Notes: generated by a model from the sequence alone, not told the origin. DNA of 56,851 bases from Promethearchaeota archaeon (GCA_019894715.1 JAGXOA010000132.1:1-56851), one strand, 5' to 3'; shown: positions 1 through 9,439, counted from the stretch's first letter. A program made the numbers and translations.

Positions 1-60
1 GGTGACGAGCGAACAGCCTGATAACCTTAGGGTTGGTCTTTCCTCTACAGGAAAGATTGA
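1..60. other. Edge segment with two short hairpins, possible end of an RNA gene
   Basis: The first 60 bases are clearly richer in G and C than the DNA that follows. They contain two short inverted repeats: AACC-ttag-GGTT near 23-34 and CTTTCC-tctaca-GGAAAG near 38-55. A TGACGA/CTGAT pair upstream resembles box C/D or kink-turn elements. This could be the 3' end of a structured RNA cut by the window edge, or the end of a transposon. I cannot name it. Confidence 0.2.
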
Positions 61-219
61 TAATTGGAATAAATTTTGGAATTTTATAGAAATTACCAAT
101 TTTTTATAAATAATTTGAAGGTTATATGGTTTTATATACTATCCACATTTGTCTAAAAAATTGTCAACAATAATTCATTCATAAATTTTAAAAATCTTAA
201 CATAAACTAAACAATTAAA

Positions 220-450
220 ATGGATAAAGAAATAGAAAAACTAAAAAGATTATTAAAACATTGGAAAGAACATAGTAGCTCACATAAAGATTCCTACATA
301 AAATGGAAAAATGTTGCTAAAGAAAGAGGATTTGTAGCTGTTGTTCAGAATCTTAATAAAGCGATTGAAAAGCTTGATGAAAGTACATCATATTTAGATA
401 AAGCTTATGAATTTTTGAACTACAACACCTTAAAAGATCCAGATTCGTAA
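220..450 (+). CDS. Small helical, His-containing protein of unknown function
   Basis: A 76-residue protein that is charged and almost entirely predicted helix. It begins with a Lys/Glu-rich amphipathic stretch containing KHWKEHSSSHKDSYIKW (residues 13-29), where histidines and tryptophans are spaced as on one helical face. It resembles small helical proteins of methanogenic and Asgard archaea with a similar HW-EH pattern, but I do not know a function. No membrane segment or signal peptide is visible. It stands alone, with AT-rich DNA on both sides and the next gene convergent. The ATG start is the only reasonable one. Confidence 0.55.
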   Translation: MDKEIEKLKRLLKHWKEHSSSHKDSYIKWKNVAKERGFVAVVQNLNKAIEKLDESTSYLDKAYEFLNYNTLKDPDS

Positions 451-760
451 TTCATTGAAAATTGCTTATCGAAAATAAGACTTACATTTTCTCCAAACTC
501 ATTAACCTTAGTCCCTATGATAGTTTCATTAGGATCAACGATCTTGATATTCTTATAGGATTCTTAATCCTTAATTTATAGTATGTTCTCTACTCTAAAA
601 TTTCATATATAAATTATAGACGTATAAATAAGAAGAGATTTTTAATTTATAGAATAATATATGTGATTCATCGCACCAAAGGAGAATGTTTTTTCGCATT
701 TAAATGCTAAAATAGCAATATTAAGAACTAAAAAATAGATTAGATATTAGAACTATATTA
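451..760. other. Intergenic region with a possible minus-strand coding remnant
   Basis: No complete gene is seen. On the minus strand, roughly 450-575 is open for about 45 codons and reads like protein (for example IKIVDPNETIIGTKVNEFGE), but it has no start codon and runs into the opposite-strand gene. It may be a gene remnant. The rest is AT-rich and probably holds transcription signals. Confidence 0.25.
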
Positions 761-1966
761 CTATATGAATAAATTGATTAAGGGTAATAATTGTTGTTTA
801 AAATATTCAATATTTTCATCAATTAAAGATGGATCATCTAATAAAACCCAAAAATACACCGGAATTTGTAGATTAGAATATTCGAATAATTTTTCACCTT
901 GAATTGTGATTCCATTCATTGGAAATTCCAATTTTATTAATTTTTCTCTGATTAAACCAATGGAATTATGAAAATTTGAGAGTGTTTGCAATAACAAAGC
1001 AGTATTATTTATTAACATTTCATCTGTATTAGTTTGAAAGTAACTTCCAAAGATTAATCCATCCATAGATATAAGGCTTGCAGCTTTACCATTAACTATA
1101 TACAAAAATTCTTGAAGGATATGTTCTATTATCTCAGATGTATCGGAAACTTTCTTTAGAGCAATGCTAAACATTTGCATAATTGTTTCCTTTTGAAAGA
1201 TTGTAGTATCATAATAATCTATTTCAAATGTATCAAATTTAATTAAAACAGGAGATAAAACTTCTTTTATTGCATTTATATTTTTCTGCCACTCGATTGT
1301 TTTGCGAAAATCTTGATCACTTTTATTTAGAACAATCAAAATGGGTGCATTTTCTCCAAGATCAGATAAAGCTTCTAATACTTGGGAAAAATATTCTGCG
1401 GATTCTTGGAATCTATTTCTATCTTGAACATCTATTACATACAGAATTAAATCAACTTCAGTAAAGAATATTTCAGGTTTATTAAAATAATATTTTTCTC
1501 TATATTGAACTTGTCCACCTAAATCCCAAGATACAATTGGAAACCCAAAAAATTCTAACTTTTCTCTTCTTACTCCCTTTGTTGGTAATAATGATTTAAT
1601 AATTGAAAATTTATCTTGAAGCACAGATAATATTGATGTTTTTCCCCCGTTGTCCAAACCAATCAATAGTAGTTTTTTTTGGGTTCTTAATTGTTCAGTA
1701 ATTTTTTTCTTTATTAACTTTGAAATTTTTATCCATTTTATAATTATATTTGGTAAAATTCCTTTAATTTCTAGAGGGGTATCTTTGCTTAAGTTTGCTA
1801 GATCATCAAGATTGTTAATCCCTACCTTTCTTAATTCCTCCGAGGATATTTGATCAATACCAATTAAAGTATCTGGCTTAAACCGTAAGATCTCTTCAAA
1901 ATCAGAAATAATAACATTTCTTTTAAAAAATTCCTTGATCTTCGCTAATTCATCTTCCAATAACAT
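761..1966 (-). CDS. Arf-like small GTPase with N-terminal HhH and C-terminal roadblock-like domain
   Basis: A 401-residue protein in three parts. Residues about 25-75 look like a helix-hairpin-helix segment (IDQISSEELRKVGINNLDDL). Residues about 97-265 form an Arf-type GTPase with P-loop GLDNGGKT (103-110), switch-I threonine in LPTKGV (T129), WDLGGQ (147-152) with catalytic-type Gln152, and NKSD (214-217). Residues about 290-401 resemble a roadblock/LC7 domain (AASLISMDGLIFGSYF). Roadblock domains in Asgard archaea and eukaryotes bind and regulate GTPases, so self-regulation within one chain is a reasonable inference. There is no obvious lipidation signal or membrane segment. The gene is single and lies back-to-back with the vWA-RING gene. 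The GTPase assignment is secure; the two flanking domains are less certain. Confidence 0.85.
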   Translation of the reverse strand: MLLEDELAKIKEFFKRNVIISDFEEILRFKPDTLIGIDQISSEELRKVGINNLDDLANLSKDTPLEIKGILPNIIIKWIKISKLIKKKITEQLRTQKKLLLIGLDNGGKTSILSVLQDKFSIIKSLLPTKGVRREKLEFFGFPIVSWDLGGQVQYREKYYFNKPEIFFTEVDLILYVIDVQDRNRFQESAEYFSQVLEALSDLGENAPILIVLNKSDQDFRKTIEWQKNINAIKEVLSPVLIKFDTFEIDYYDTTIFQKETIMQMFSIALKKVSDTSEIIEHILQEFLYIVNGKAASLISMDGLIFGSYFQTNTDEMLINNTALLLQTLSNFHNSIGLIREKLIKLEFPMNGITIQGEKLFEYSNLQIPVYFWVLLDDPSLIDENIEYFKQQLLPLINLFI

Positions 1967-2248
1967 TATTTATCAAAATAATTAATTAAACAATTATATA
2001 AATAATCTTTAGTATCATAGATATAAAAAGTTCTATTTATAAATATGGATTAATTGTTTTTTTTAAGAAAAAGGATATAATATTTTGTAAGAATGACTTT
2101 AAAGAGAAGTTATCAAGAACTGAAAAATAATAGAGATTTATTATATTAATTTTTACAGTTTTTCATAATAAATAATTAAATAAATAAGAAATATATTAAT
2201 TTATTAAGATTAAAATCTAACTAATGATAAATACTAAGGTTTAATAGT

Positions 2249-3445
2249 TTGTCTAATCGGTATGCTGAAAATATTATCATTTGTATTGATACTTCACGTT
2301 CAATGTTTAGGAGTGATTATTCGCCATCTAGATTAGTATGTTGTATATCAGCATTAAAAAAATTAGTTAAAGAAAGATTCCGTATCGATCCATCAAGTTC
2401 ATTCGCGATCATTAGATTTTCGAATAATGCTGAAAAATTATTAAATTTTACTAACATTGAGGAAGATATTTTTAAAATTCTTGACTCATTATCAATTAAA
2501 GGAACATCAGCAATAGGAGAAGCCCTCGCTCTTTCAATAAAATTAATTATAGAAGAATTAAGAAAAATAGCTGCAAAAGTTCATAAAATTCTTTTAATAT
2601 CAGATGGAAATTATACTAAAACAGCAGTAGATCCTCTAAAAATGGCAAGGATAGCTCAAGGTCTGAGTATAAAAATAGACACATTCAGACTTAGTAGTGG
2701 AGGAAAGTTAAATATTCTCAAAAGGTTAAGTGATGTCTCTAGTGGGAAATATTATTATAATAATGATGAAATAACTCTTATAGACTCAGCTGTTGGTTTT
2801 GCTAATTCAAACATAAAATCAAGTGGAAAGATTGTAAACAGTGTTCAAAATCCAGCATTTTTAAGAAAAATAGCAGCTAATTTATTAAGAGTTCAAGATT
2901 TAACAAAAGATCAAGAACAAAGAGTAAAACAAATAAAAGGTTTGGCAGACTATAAGAAGTGCTCTATTTGTTTTTCAGATAAAGATATAGTTACGAAAGG
3001 ATCTTTTTATTTAACAGGAAGATATTGTCCAAATTGTCAAACACCATATCATATTCATTGTTTATCCCAATGGGCAGAATCATCAGGTAATGCAAAATTA
3101 AGGAGTTCAGGAACGTGTAGATGTCCACATTGTTACTATCTATTAAAAATACCTACAGAAGTATCCCAAGCACAAAGATTAAAAATATTAACAGAAATGC
3201 AATCTAGCACAGTTCCTGGCCCAAAATCTATAGAAGTTGTTTCTGCCCTTAAGATTAAAGCGTCATTTTTAGGGGATGAAGCACTCTATAATTCTTGTCC
3301 TGTTTGTAATATGATTTTTGAAGAAAATCAAGAAATTGTAAAATGTGGAAAATATAAATGTGGAATGTTATATCATTTTGATTGCTTTTCAAAACTACAT
3401 AACAGTATTTGTAAGAATTGTGGTTCTAAATTAGAAATAAGATAA
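2249..3445 (+). CDS. von Willebrand A domain protein with RING-type zinc fingers
   Basis: A 398-residue protein. Residues about 8-185 are a vWA domain with an intact MIDAS start (DTSRS, 14-18) and a later LLISDG. Residues 238-295 form a RING-like cluster: CSIC, then CPNC, then YHIHC, then CRCPHC. Residues 350-391 form a second zinc cluster: CPVC, CGKYKCG, YHFDC, CKNC. The vWA domain is a protein-binding module and RING domains typically act in ubiquitin ligases, so an E3-type adaptor role is plausible, but no ubiquitin, E1 or E2 gene is in this window. Translation starts at TTG, with AAGGT about nine bases upstream. The MtrH-like gene follows after 50 bp on the same strand. Confidence 0.82.
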   Translation: MSNRYAENIIICIDTSRSMFRSDYSPSRLVCCISALKKLVKERFRIDPSSSFAIIRFSNNAEKLLNFTNIEEDIFKILDSLSIKGTSAIGEALALSIKLIIEELRKIAAKVHKILLISDGNYTKTAVDPLKMARIAQGLSIKIDTFRLSSGGKLNILKRLSDVSSGKYYYNNDEITLIDSAVGFANSNIKSSGKIVNSVQNPAFLRKIAANLLRVQDLTKDQEQRVKQIKGLADYKKCSICFSDKDIVTKGSFYLTGRYCPNCQTPYHIHCLSQWAESSGNAKLRSSGTCRCPHCYYLLKIPTEVSQAQRLKILTEMQSSTVPGPKSIEVVSALKIKASFLGDEALYNSCPVCNMIFEENQEIVKCGKYKCGMLYHFDCFSKLHNSICKNCGSKLEIR

Positions 3446-3495
3446 AAAAACAGTAAACTCAAAATTTATTCTTAATAACTAGATCACCATAAAAT

Positions 3496-4371
3496 ATGTA
3501 TGAAAATAATTTTTCTTATGGAGATATAAAATTAGGGATAGGTAACTTTAATTTACCCCCTGTACTAATTGGTACTATTTTTTATATGGGAGAATCTATT
3601 ATTGATAGAAAAAATCCCTCATTATTCAGTGTAGAAAAAGCAAAAAAACGGATTGATACCCATAAGAAAATTGCATCTCAATATAAGATACCAGAAATGA
3701 TCGAGATCTCTGCCAGTGATTCAAAATCTATGATAAGATATCTTGAATTTTATTTAGATAATTATAAACCTCCTTTTGTATTAGGTGGTACTTTTAATGC
3801 TCGAATTGCAGGTATAGAATATTTAAATGAAAGGGGTGTAAAGCCTGCAGAATACATTTATAATTCAATCTCAAATCTGAAGAATTTAAAAGAACTTGAA
3901 TTGATAAAAAATAATAATATTGAATCTATAATAATTCTTATTCTTGGATCTGAAGCTATGACATCTACACAAAGATATAATTATCTTATTAAAAAAGAAG
4001 AACCAAATAGTAAAAATCTAATTGAGAATATAAAAGACCTTGGAGTAAAAAAAATCTGGATTGATGGAGGAGTTATTAATTTAGAGAGTTTAGCAAGTAT
4101 ACTCGAAAATCATCATTTAGTAAGTAAATCACTAGATTTACCAGTTGGAACGGCTCCTAATTTATTTCTTTTTAGATATTCATCACCTAGATTAAATAAA
4201 AAATATCATACTCGATATAGAAGAGCAAGTATAATGTTTATATCTACTTGGGTCTCAAATTTTATTTTCTACGGAGCTATAGAAGATGCAATAGAGTCTT
4301 TTGCATCTACATATCAAGCTTTTGAATTTAAAAAAATTATTAAAAATAAGAATATAAAATTATTTGATTGA
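3496..4371 (+). CDS. MtrH-like methyltransferase
   Basis: A 291-residue homologue of MtrH, the methyltransferase subunit that moves a methyl group between a pterin and a corrinoid. Family landmarks are VLIGTIFYMGESI (residues about 23-35), the FS-EKAKKRID region, the strand ending in RIAGIEYL, and the late LPVGTAPNLFLFRYSS region. In methanogens MtrH belongs to the membrane MtrA-H complex. Here no other mtr gene is present, so this is a solitary MtrH. Solitary MtrH-family proteins are known to serve methylamine- or betaine-type methyl transfer with a corrinoid protein; that role is inferred. No corrinoid protein gene is adjacent. Confidence 0.78.
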   Translation: MYENNFSYGDIKLGIGNFNLPPVLIGTIFYMGESIIDRKNPSLFSVEKAKKRIDTHKKIASQYKIPEMIEISASDSKSMIRYLEFYLDNYKPPFVLGGTFNARIAGIEYLNERGVKPAEYIYNSISNLKNLKELELIKNNNIESIIILILGSEAMTSTQRYNYLIKKEEPNSKNLIENIKDLGVKKIWIDGGVINLESLASILENHHLVSKSLDLPVGTAPNLFLFRYSSPRLNKKYHTRYRRASIMFISTWVSNFIFYGAIEDAIESFASTYQAFEFKKIIKNKNIKLFD

Positions 4372-4496
4372 AAATTATTTAAGTCAATAATTTTAAATAT
4401 TAATTTCTTTTTAAGGTATACAAGAATAATATAACTCATTCAGAAAGAATTAATTAATATGATAGTAATTTTCTATATATAATAATGTGAGAAAAT

Positions 4497-5618
4497 ATGA
4501 TAGAAGAACAAGATGAGAAAACAATTGAAGCTTTAAGATTAATTGATCTTGCAGAACAAGCTGCTTATAAGGAAGATGGAAAAAAGGCAATAGATTTTTA
4601 TGAGAAAGCTGCTCAACTTTACTTAGATATTGGGAGTTATCTAAAAATTGATGAGATCTATATAAGGATAGCATCAATTATTTCACAATTTAAGAACCAT
4701 ATTCAATCTGTATATCGATTAAAATCAATAATTCGAAAAACAGAAAAACTAAAGTTGGATGAAATTTCAGCAAAATTATTATTGCAACTTGGAAATATTT
4801 CATTTAGAATGAAGGATTATGAAACTGCAGGTGATGCTTGGGAATCCGCATCTAACTATTTTTATAATCTTGATCCTGAAGAATTTTATGCTCTATCATC
4901 AGAACTATTATTAAAAGCAGGTCAAGCTTTAGAGAAAACACATTCAAATAAAAATAAAGGAGAACAACTCATACTTAAATCAGTAATGATAATGAACAGG
5001 TTTGAAGAAGTACTTGATTTAGAAGAAAAAAGAGGTATTCAATTACTAGAAATGGAAAGATATAAGGTAGCAGCAGATAAATACTTAGAATTATCGAATT
5101 ATTACAGAAAAAGCATAGAAAAAATAGATCAACTAATCGAAACTTCAGAAGAAATAGAGATTATGAAAAATGCTAAGAGTCGATTAATACATATTACTGC
5201 AGAATATGAAACTATCGCAATCTTATGTTTAAGAGTATTAGATGATAAAGAAAATCATAAAGAAATTCTTTCTATGGGAAAAGATGTGATTGATCTTCTG
5301 AAAGATGCAATCTCAATTCTAAAGGAATTGTTCCATTCAAAAACAATTGAAAAAGATAAAGAAGACATATTAAGAATGACATTTGATGTACTTCTTATTT
5401 CTATAATCCAAAACATAATAGAGAAAAAAGAAATAAAACCATTAGATTATCTATTTGAAAATCTTGATAATATATCTTTTATTAAAAAGATAAAAGAAAC
5501 TTCATATTATTCTCTAATTGAGAGAATAGAAAAAGTAGGTTTTACAGAATCTTTAAAAATCATTAATGAGACAAATTTAGGTAGAATAGACAAAATAAAA
5601 GAATTTTTAGTTATTTAA
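4497..5618 (+). CDS. TPR-like helical-repeat protein, alpha-SNAP-like architecture
   Basis: A 373-residue, nearly all-helical protein. The N-terminal 200 residues carry tandem helix pairs of TPR type, for example AEQAAYKEDGKKAIDFYEKA (20-39), then repeats around AKLLLQLGNISFRMKDYETA and ALSSELLLKAGQALEKT. The repeat spacing (about 38-40 residues) and the pattern A-x-K-Y-x-E-A-A followed by a Y-Y-L or Y-x-D motif recall eukaryotic SNAP family adaptors, but ordinary TPR scaffolds look similar. The C-terminal third is helical without clear repeats. No signal peptide or membrane segment is visible. It is monocistronic. SNAP kinship is a hypothesis; the TPR assignment is firm. Confidence 0.65.
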   Translation: MIEEQDEKTIEALRLIDLAEQAAYKEDGKKAIDFYEKAAQLYLDIGSYLKIDEIYIRIASIISQFKNHIQSVYRLKSIIRKTEKLKLDEISAKLLLQLGNISFRMKDYETAGDAWESASNYFYNLDPEEFYALSSELLLKAGQALEKTHSNKNKGEQLILKSVMIMNRFEEVLDLEEKRGIQLLEMERYKVAADKYLELSNYYRKSIEKIDQLIETSEEIEIMKNAKSRLIHITAEYETIAILCLRVLDDKENHKEILSMGKDVIDLLKDAISILKELFHSKTIEKDKEDILRMTFDVLLISIIQNIIEKKEIKPLDYLFENLDNISFIKKIKETSYYSLIERIEKVGFTESLKIINETNLGRIDKIKEFLVI

Positions 5619-5624
5619 TATCTA

Positions 5625-5807
5625 TTATTCTACATTTACTTTATAGGAATTTTTTATTCTACTCAATTCTATAGTTAGAATTTTTTTTAAATTTTGAATT
5701 GGTTTTAGAGATTTTGGTATTTTAATTTCTTTATCATTGGTGATTTCTGCGAAAGGAATAATTAATTTATTGATATCATTAAAAATATCATTAGGATTTT
5801 TTTTCAT
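5625..5807 (-). CDS. Small protein of unknown function
   Basis: About 60 residues if translation starts at the ATG preceding KKNPNDIFNDINKLIIP; a longer version from 5876 adds an aromatic-rich N-terminus that looks like translated non-coding DNA. The body (DKEIKIPKSLKPIQNLKKIL) reads like a small folded protein with basic and hydrophobic alternation. It is convergent with the TPR gene, with only six bases between stop codons. I do not recognise it, and chance cannot be excluded. Confidence 0.4.
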   Translation of the reverse strand: MKKNPNDIFNDINKLIIPFAEITNDKEIKIPKSLKPIQNLKKILTIELSRIKNSYKVNVE

Positions 5808-5970
5808 AATAATCATTTTAATTTTTGTAATATCATAATAGATATAGAATTTTAATTTAAAATAGAATAGTCTCAAAGTTTAATGATTTTTGAAAGAATT
5901 AATCACTATACCTATTAAAGTTAAAATTTAGAAAGGATTTTTATTTATTGTTTGGTTAAAAAAATAATTT

Positions 5971-6309
5971 TTATAGAAATTTCAATAACATTTGGTTATA
6001 TTTTATAAAACTGATTTTTCTAACCCCATGTTTTCCAGAACAATATTCACATTTTATTAGATCTGCTTCCTCTAGTATCTTTATTTGGGCTGAAATGTTT
6101 GCTTCAGTCATAGATAAATTAGATGCAATTTTTGACACATCCATTGGTTCTAATTTAATATTTTTTAGTATTCTACGTCTCGTTTTTGATGATAACGCTT
6201 TTAATATCAATTCAATTTTTTCATCTATTTCAATAACCTTTAAATTAGAAGAATTTTGTAATAATTTAACTTCTATAACTTCGCTTTCAGTCATTTCGCT
6301 AATCTCCAA
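5971..6309 (-). CDS. ArsR-type winged-helix transcriptional regulator
   Basis: A 112-residue protein with a winged helix in residues about 30-105. The core reads ILKALSSKTRRRILKNI, then PMDVSKIASNLSMTEANISAQIKILEEADLI, which is the typical ArsR/MarR-like order of helix 1, the L-x-x-x-x-R-R-x-I-L motif and the recognition helix. EYCSGKHGVRKISF would form the wing. One Cys and one His lie near the wing, so metal sensing is possible but unproven. The protein ends soon after the wing, as usual for minimal archaeal regulators. A long AT-rich region precedes it, which could hold its own operator. The target is unknown. Confidence 0.8.
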   Translation of the reverse strand: MEISEMTESEVIEVKLLQNSSNLKVIEIDEKIELILKALSSKTRRRILKNIKLEPMDVSKIASNLSMTEANISAQIKILEEADLIKCEYCSGKHGVRKISFIKYNQMLLKFL

Positions 6310-7135
6310 TACATATTCATTAATAACTTATATTATTTTTATTACAATAACAATTTTACTAAGTTTTTTTACACTTTTATATCTTAGGTATAAGTTTAAA
6401 CGTAATAAATTGTTGGAAATGATGACATTTACATAAATTGATTACATAAACAACATTTTAATACATAATTTTTGTTACTTTTATGTATATTGAAAAATAT
6501 AAATAAATGTTTGACTAAAATATCTAAGGTTTTTATTTAATTAAGAAAATATTATTAATCTATATAATAAATTTAATTATTAAATTTATCAAAATTTAGT
6601 TTTTAATTATATTCCTTTAATTTTTTTATATTATAAGAGATTTCTTAATAATAATATTGATATGATAGAATTAAATAAAAATGTATATTTCCAAAAATCA
6701 ATGAAATCAAAGGATAGGAAGAATTTAATAATAAGATAACTTTTAGAAAATAATCAATTTCGAGAATTTTCCCCTATATATGTTATATAATTTTAATATA
6801 AGATTATCTGAAGGATAATGAATTAATTTTATGATATTTATAATATTAAGGGGAATAGATAAGTGAATATTAGGATCATATAAAGTAAATCATCTTATTA
6901 TTAAAAAGATCATTTAATTATTATATTTTTTAACCAGATTATCAACAACTTTAATCTTTCTTTCTTATTTAAAAAGAATGAGTCTCAAAAGGATAAAAAA
7001 AAGTAATTATTTTTATTTATTGATTACTTTTATTACAAATAATGAAAATGATTATTTTAATTACAAAAAGAAAGATATGATTTTTTAAATAATAACTACA
7101 TTAAAAAACTTAAAATTAAGATAGGTATTATATAA
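6310..7135. other. Long AT-rich intergenic region
   Basis: About 825 bp between two divergently transcribed DNA-binding protein genes. I see no open frame with protein-like content on either strand, no RNA-gene-like GC-rich island and no long repeat. Several TATA-like stretches occur. Its position between two regulator genes suggests it holds their promoters. Confidence 0.5.
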
Positions 7136-7726
7136 ATGAAGAAGTCCTCAAGTATATTAACTGTTCGTATTCATGGAGATCTTGACGAGAGTATAAGTGA
7201 TATTTGCAAAACACGAGGTCTTAAAAAAGCAGTAGTAGTAAGAGAATATTTAGAAAAAGCCAAATTCTTTCTAATTGATCATAACTCGATTAAATCAAAG
7301 AATGAGAATAATCTTATTTTGTTAAAAAGAACTTACTTTAGAAATCTTCTTGAAAAAATAGATGAAATTAATCAAATAGAATTAGGTACAGAATTAGCAC
7401 AATTCATTAATGATCTTGCTAGATTAGAAGGAAAAATAGATGATATTCAATATAAGATTGACATTTGTGAAGAATATGGGATGTTTCCAAAATTTATAGA
7501 CAAAGAAAATTATATTTTATTTTCTAAAAAATTTGGACCTCAAAAATTCGTAGAGGCTTTTGTATGGATTCTAATTACTAAAGGAGATAAAGGTGATTTT
7601 GATAAACAATTTATTAAAGATGATTTATTAGATAGCAGTAAATTAAATAAAAGATATGAAGAAATAATTCAACCAATAAAGAGGGATTCTTCATATTTTG
7701 CATTTGAATATGCCAAAATTCTATGA
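7136..7726 (+). CDS. Ribbon-helix-helix-like protein with an uncharacterised C-terminal domain
   Basis: A 196-residue protein. Residues about 5-48 fit a ribbon-helix-helix DNA-binding fold: a short strand (SILTVRIHGDLDES), helix A (ISDICKTRG) and helix B (KKAVVVREYLEKAKFFL). The remainder is charged and helical with a central coiled-coil-like stretch (ARLEGKIDDIQYKIDICEEY) and ends in FAFEYAKIL. The C-terminal part is not one I recognise. The order suggests a dimeric DNA-binding protein with an effector or oligomerisation domain. It is a lone gene, convergent with the maltokinase-like gene. Confidence 0.55.
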   Translation: MKKSSSILTVRIHGDLDESISDICKTRGLKKAVVVREYLEKAKFFLIDHNSIKSKNENNLILLKRTYFRNLLEKIDEINQIELGTELAQFINDLARLEGKIDDIQYKIDICEEYGMFPKFIDKENYILFSKKFGPQKFVEAFVWILITKGDKGDFDKQFIKDDLLDSSKLNKRYEEIIQPIKRDSSYFAFEYAKIL

Positions 7727-7795
7727 ATTTTTAAGCTATAATTCAATTATTTTTAAACATTTTTTAAATCTTCAAATAATTTGATTTATTATGTT

Positions 7796-9439
7796 TTATT
7801 CATTCAAATATTCTTTAAGACCAAGTAAAGGGATAATAACTTTGAAAGGTCTAAACTTAATTTCATAATTTATTTCATGTATTATTCTATCAATTAAAAA
7901 GTAATTAATTAATTTATTATCATATTCCGAATTTTTGATAATCCTTTCTGTATGTAGAGTTTCCCAAATATTTAATAATTTTATTAAACCATTTAATTCT
8001 TTTTTATAATTCTCTAATTTATCTGTAAAGAATAGATCATGAAGAATTTCTTCAGAAATTTTATAATTTTTTCTTGAAAACTTATCTATAATGATCCCTA
8101 ATAAGGTATTATATTTAATATAGCTAAATGATCGTAAAAATGATGCTATATCTCTTTCTTTAGGGAATTTTCCTTTCTTTTCTTCTGTAGAAAAACTCGG
8201 ATCCCCTTCAAGATCAGTCATATGAAATAGAAAACTCTTTCCTTTTCTACTATATAGAATTTGTTCCATATGGAGATCCTGATGGATTGCCTGAAGTCTT
8301 ATCTCACTTTTTTCAATACTAGAACAGATATCTTGAATCCGATTAGAAGTCTTATTAAAGAGAGATTCAATTTCTGAAACTTTAAAAAAAGGCATTTTTT
8401 CTTTATTTTCAATGATTTCTGGAATAATTAACATTAATTTTTGAGAAAAATTTCTTAGAAAATAATCCTTTTCAATTACAACTGAAGAATATAGATCATT
8501 ATCTTCCAAAATCATTGCTTCATGGAATTTTTTAAAAAATTCATAAATATCGTCTGTAATTGCAAATGAATCTGAACACTTATTTTCAATTAGATCTTGA
8601 AGAAAACTGTTATTGTCGAAATCTAAATTTGATTTATCTTGATTGGTTGAAATAGTATAGATCATATCATTAATTTCATTCCAATAGACTTCACCAATAT
8701 TACCTTCATTTTGAATGTAATCCATCAAACTAATAATTGTTCTGTTTTTAAATTCAATTTTAGCATTTAAATTAGGGATGCCTAAAAATTGATTAGATGC
8801 CAATATTTTTAGGGTTGATGGTTCTAAATTTTTTGAAAATCCTCTATATGATTTAAATACATATGAATTAAAAGCCATTTTCTTAGAAGATATTGTAAAT
8901 TTAAAAATAAGATTTGTTGTATTACCTTTACCTAATTGTTCTAATTCTATATTATAATTATCTATATCGTTTAATGATAATTCACTAAATTTCCTTTTCA
9001 GGTCTTCATTTTGATATACTATAGATAAATCTGGGATATTATCATAAATATCCTTATTTAGGAATAGAGCATTCCAAAAATTATTTGTAAATTCTGCTTC
9101 TAATAGAACAAGAGAGAGAGATTTCTTTTCATTTTCTTCTATAAATGTGTATGTTATTTCAAAAATGTTTTCACTTAGGTCTAATATTTCATTTTTATCT
9201 TTAAAATAAGCCAACGGTAAAAAATATTGTTTTTCATACTCAGAGTCTATAATCTTAATAATTGTAAGGGAAATATTTTCAGATAAAAACTTAAAAAACT
9301 CTATTGAAATTTTAAATTTTAAATTTGATAATTGAGATTTGTCTCCAAACCATCTTTTTGAATATAGCCAATTCTTAAATTCCTTTGAATTCATCAATTT
9401 TTCAATTGATTTCTTGTTAATATATTTTAGAAATGACAT
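7796..9439 (-). CDS. Maltokinase-like sugar kinase
   Basis: A 547-residue protein of the maltokinase / aminoglycoside-phosphotransferase-like fold. The N-terminal cap contains FKNWLYSKRWFGDKS, the typical maltokinase opening (W-x-x-x-x-R-W-F-x-x-K). The catalytic region has HQDLHMEQIL, where the family usually has HGDLHLGQ, followed by TDLEGDPSF, matching the metal-binding DFEGEP segment. KERDIASFLRSFSYI matches the family RDVAGMLRSFDY. The predicted reaction is phosphorylation of maltose (or another glucose-type sugar) to the 1-phosphate with a nucleotide donor, feeding alpha-glucan synthesis. The GH57 hydrolase lies about 700 bp away in divergent orientation, which supports a glucan role. 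The substrate is inferred. Confidence 0.8.
   Translation of the reverse strand: MSFLKYINKKSIEKLMNSKEFKNWLYSKRWFGDKSQLSNLKFKISIEFFKFLSENISLTIIKIIDSEYEKQYFLPLAYFKDKNEILDLSENIFEITYTFIEENEKKSLSLVLLEAEFTNNFWNALFLNKDIYDNIPDLSIVYQNEDLKRKFSELSLNDIDNYNIELEQLGKGNTTNLIFKFTISSKKMAFNSYVFKSYRGFSKNLEPSTLKILASNQFLGIPNLNAKIEFKNRTIISLMDYIQNEGNIGEVYWNEINDMIYTISTNQDKSNLDFDNNSFLQDLIENKCSDSFAITDDIYEFFKKFHEAMILEDNDLYSSVVIEKDYFLRNFSQKLMLIIPEIIENKEKMPFFKVSEIESLFNKTSNRIQDICSSIEKSEIRLQAIHQDLHMEQILYSRKGKSFLFHMTDLEGDPSFSTEEKKGKFPKERDIASFLRSFSYIKYNTLLGIIIDKFSRKNYKISEEILHDLFFTDKLENYKKELNGLIKLLNIWETLHTERIIKNSEYDNKLINYFLIDRIIHEINYEIKFRPFKVIIPLLGLKEYLNE

Noticed and set aside
1270-1853. Plus-strand open frames opposite the Arf-like GTPase gene
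   Set aside because: They are antisense shadows of a long, motif-rich minus-strand gene and have no protein-like composition.
6095-6436. Plus-strand open frame overlapping the ArsR-like gene
   Set aside because: The minus-strand frame has a clear winged-helix motif; the plus frame is hydrophobic shadow sequence.
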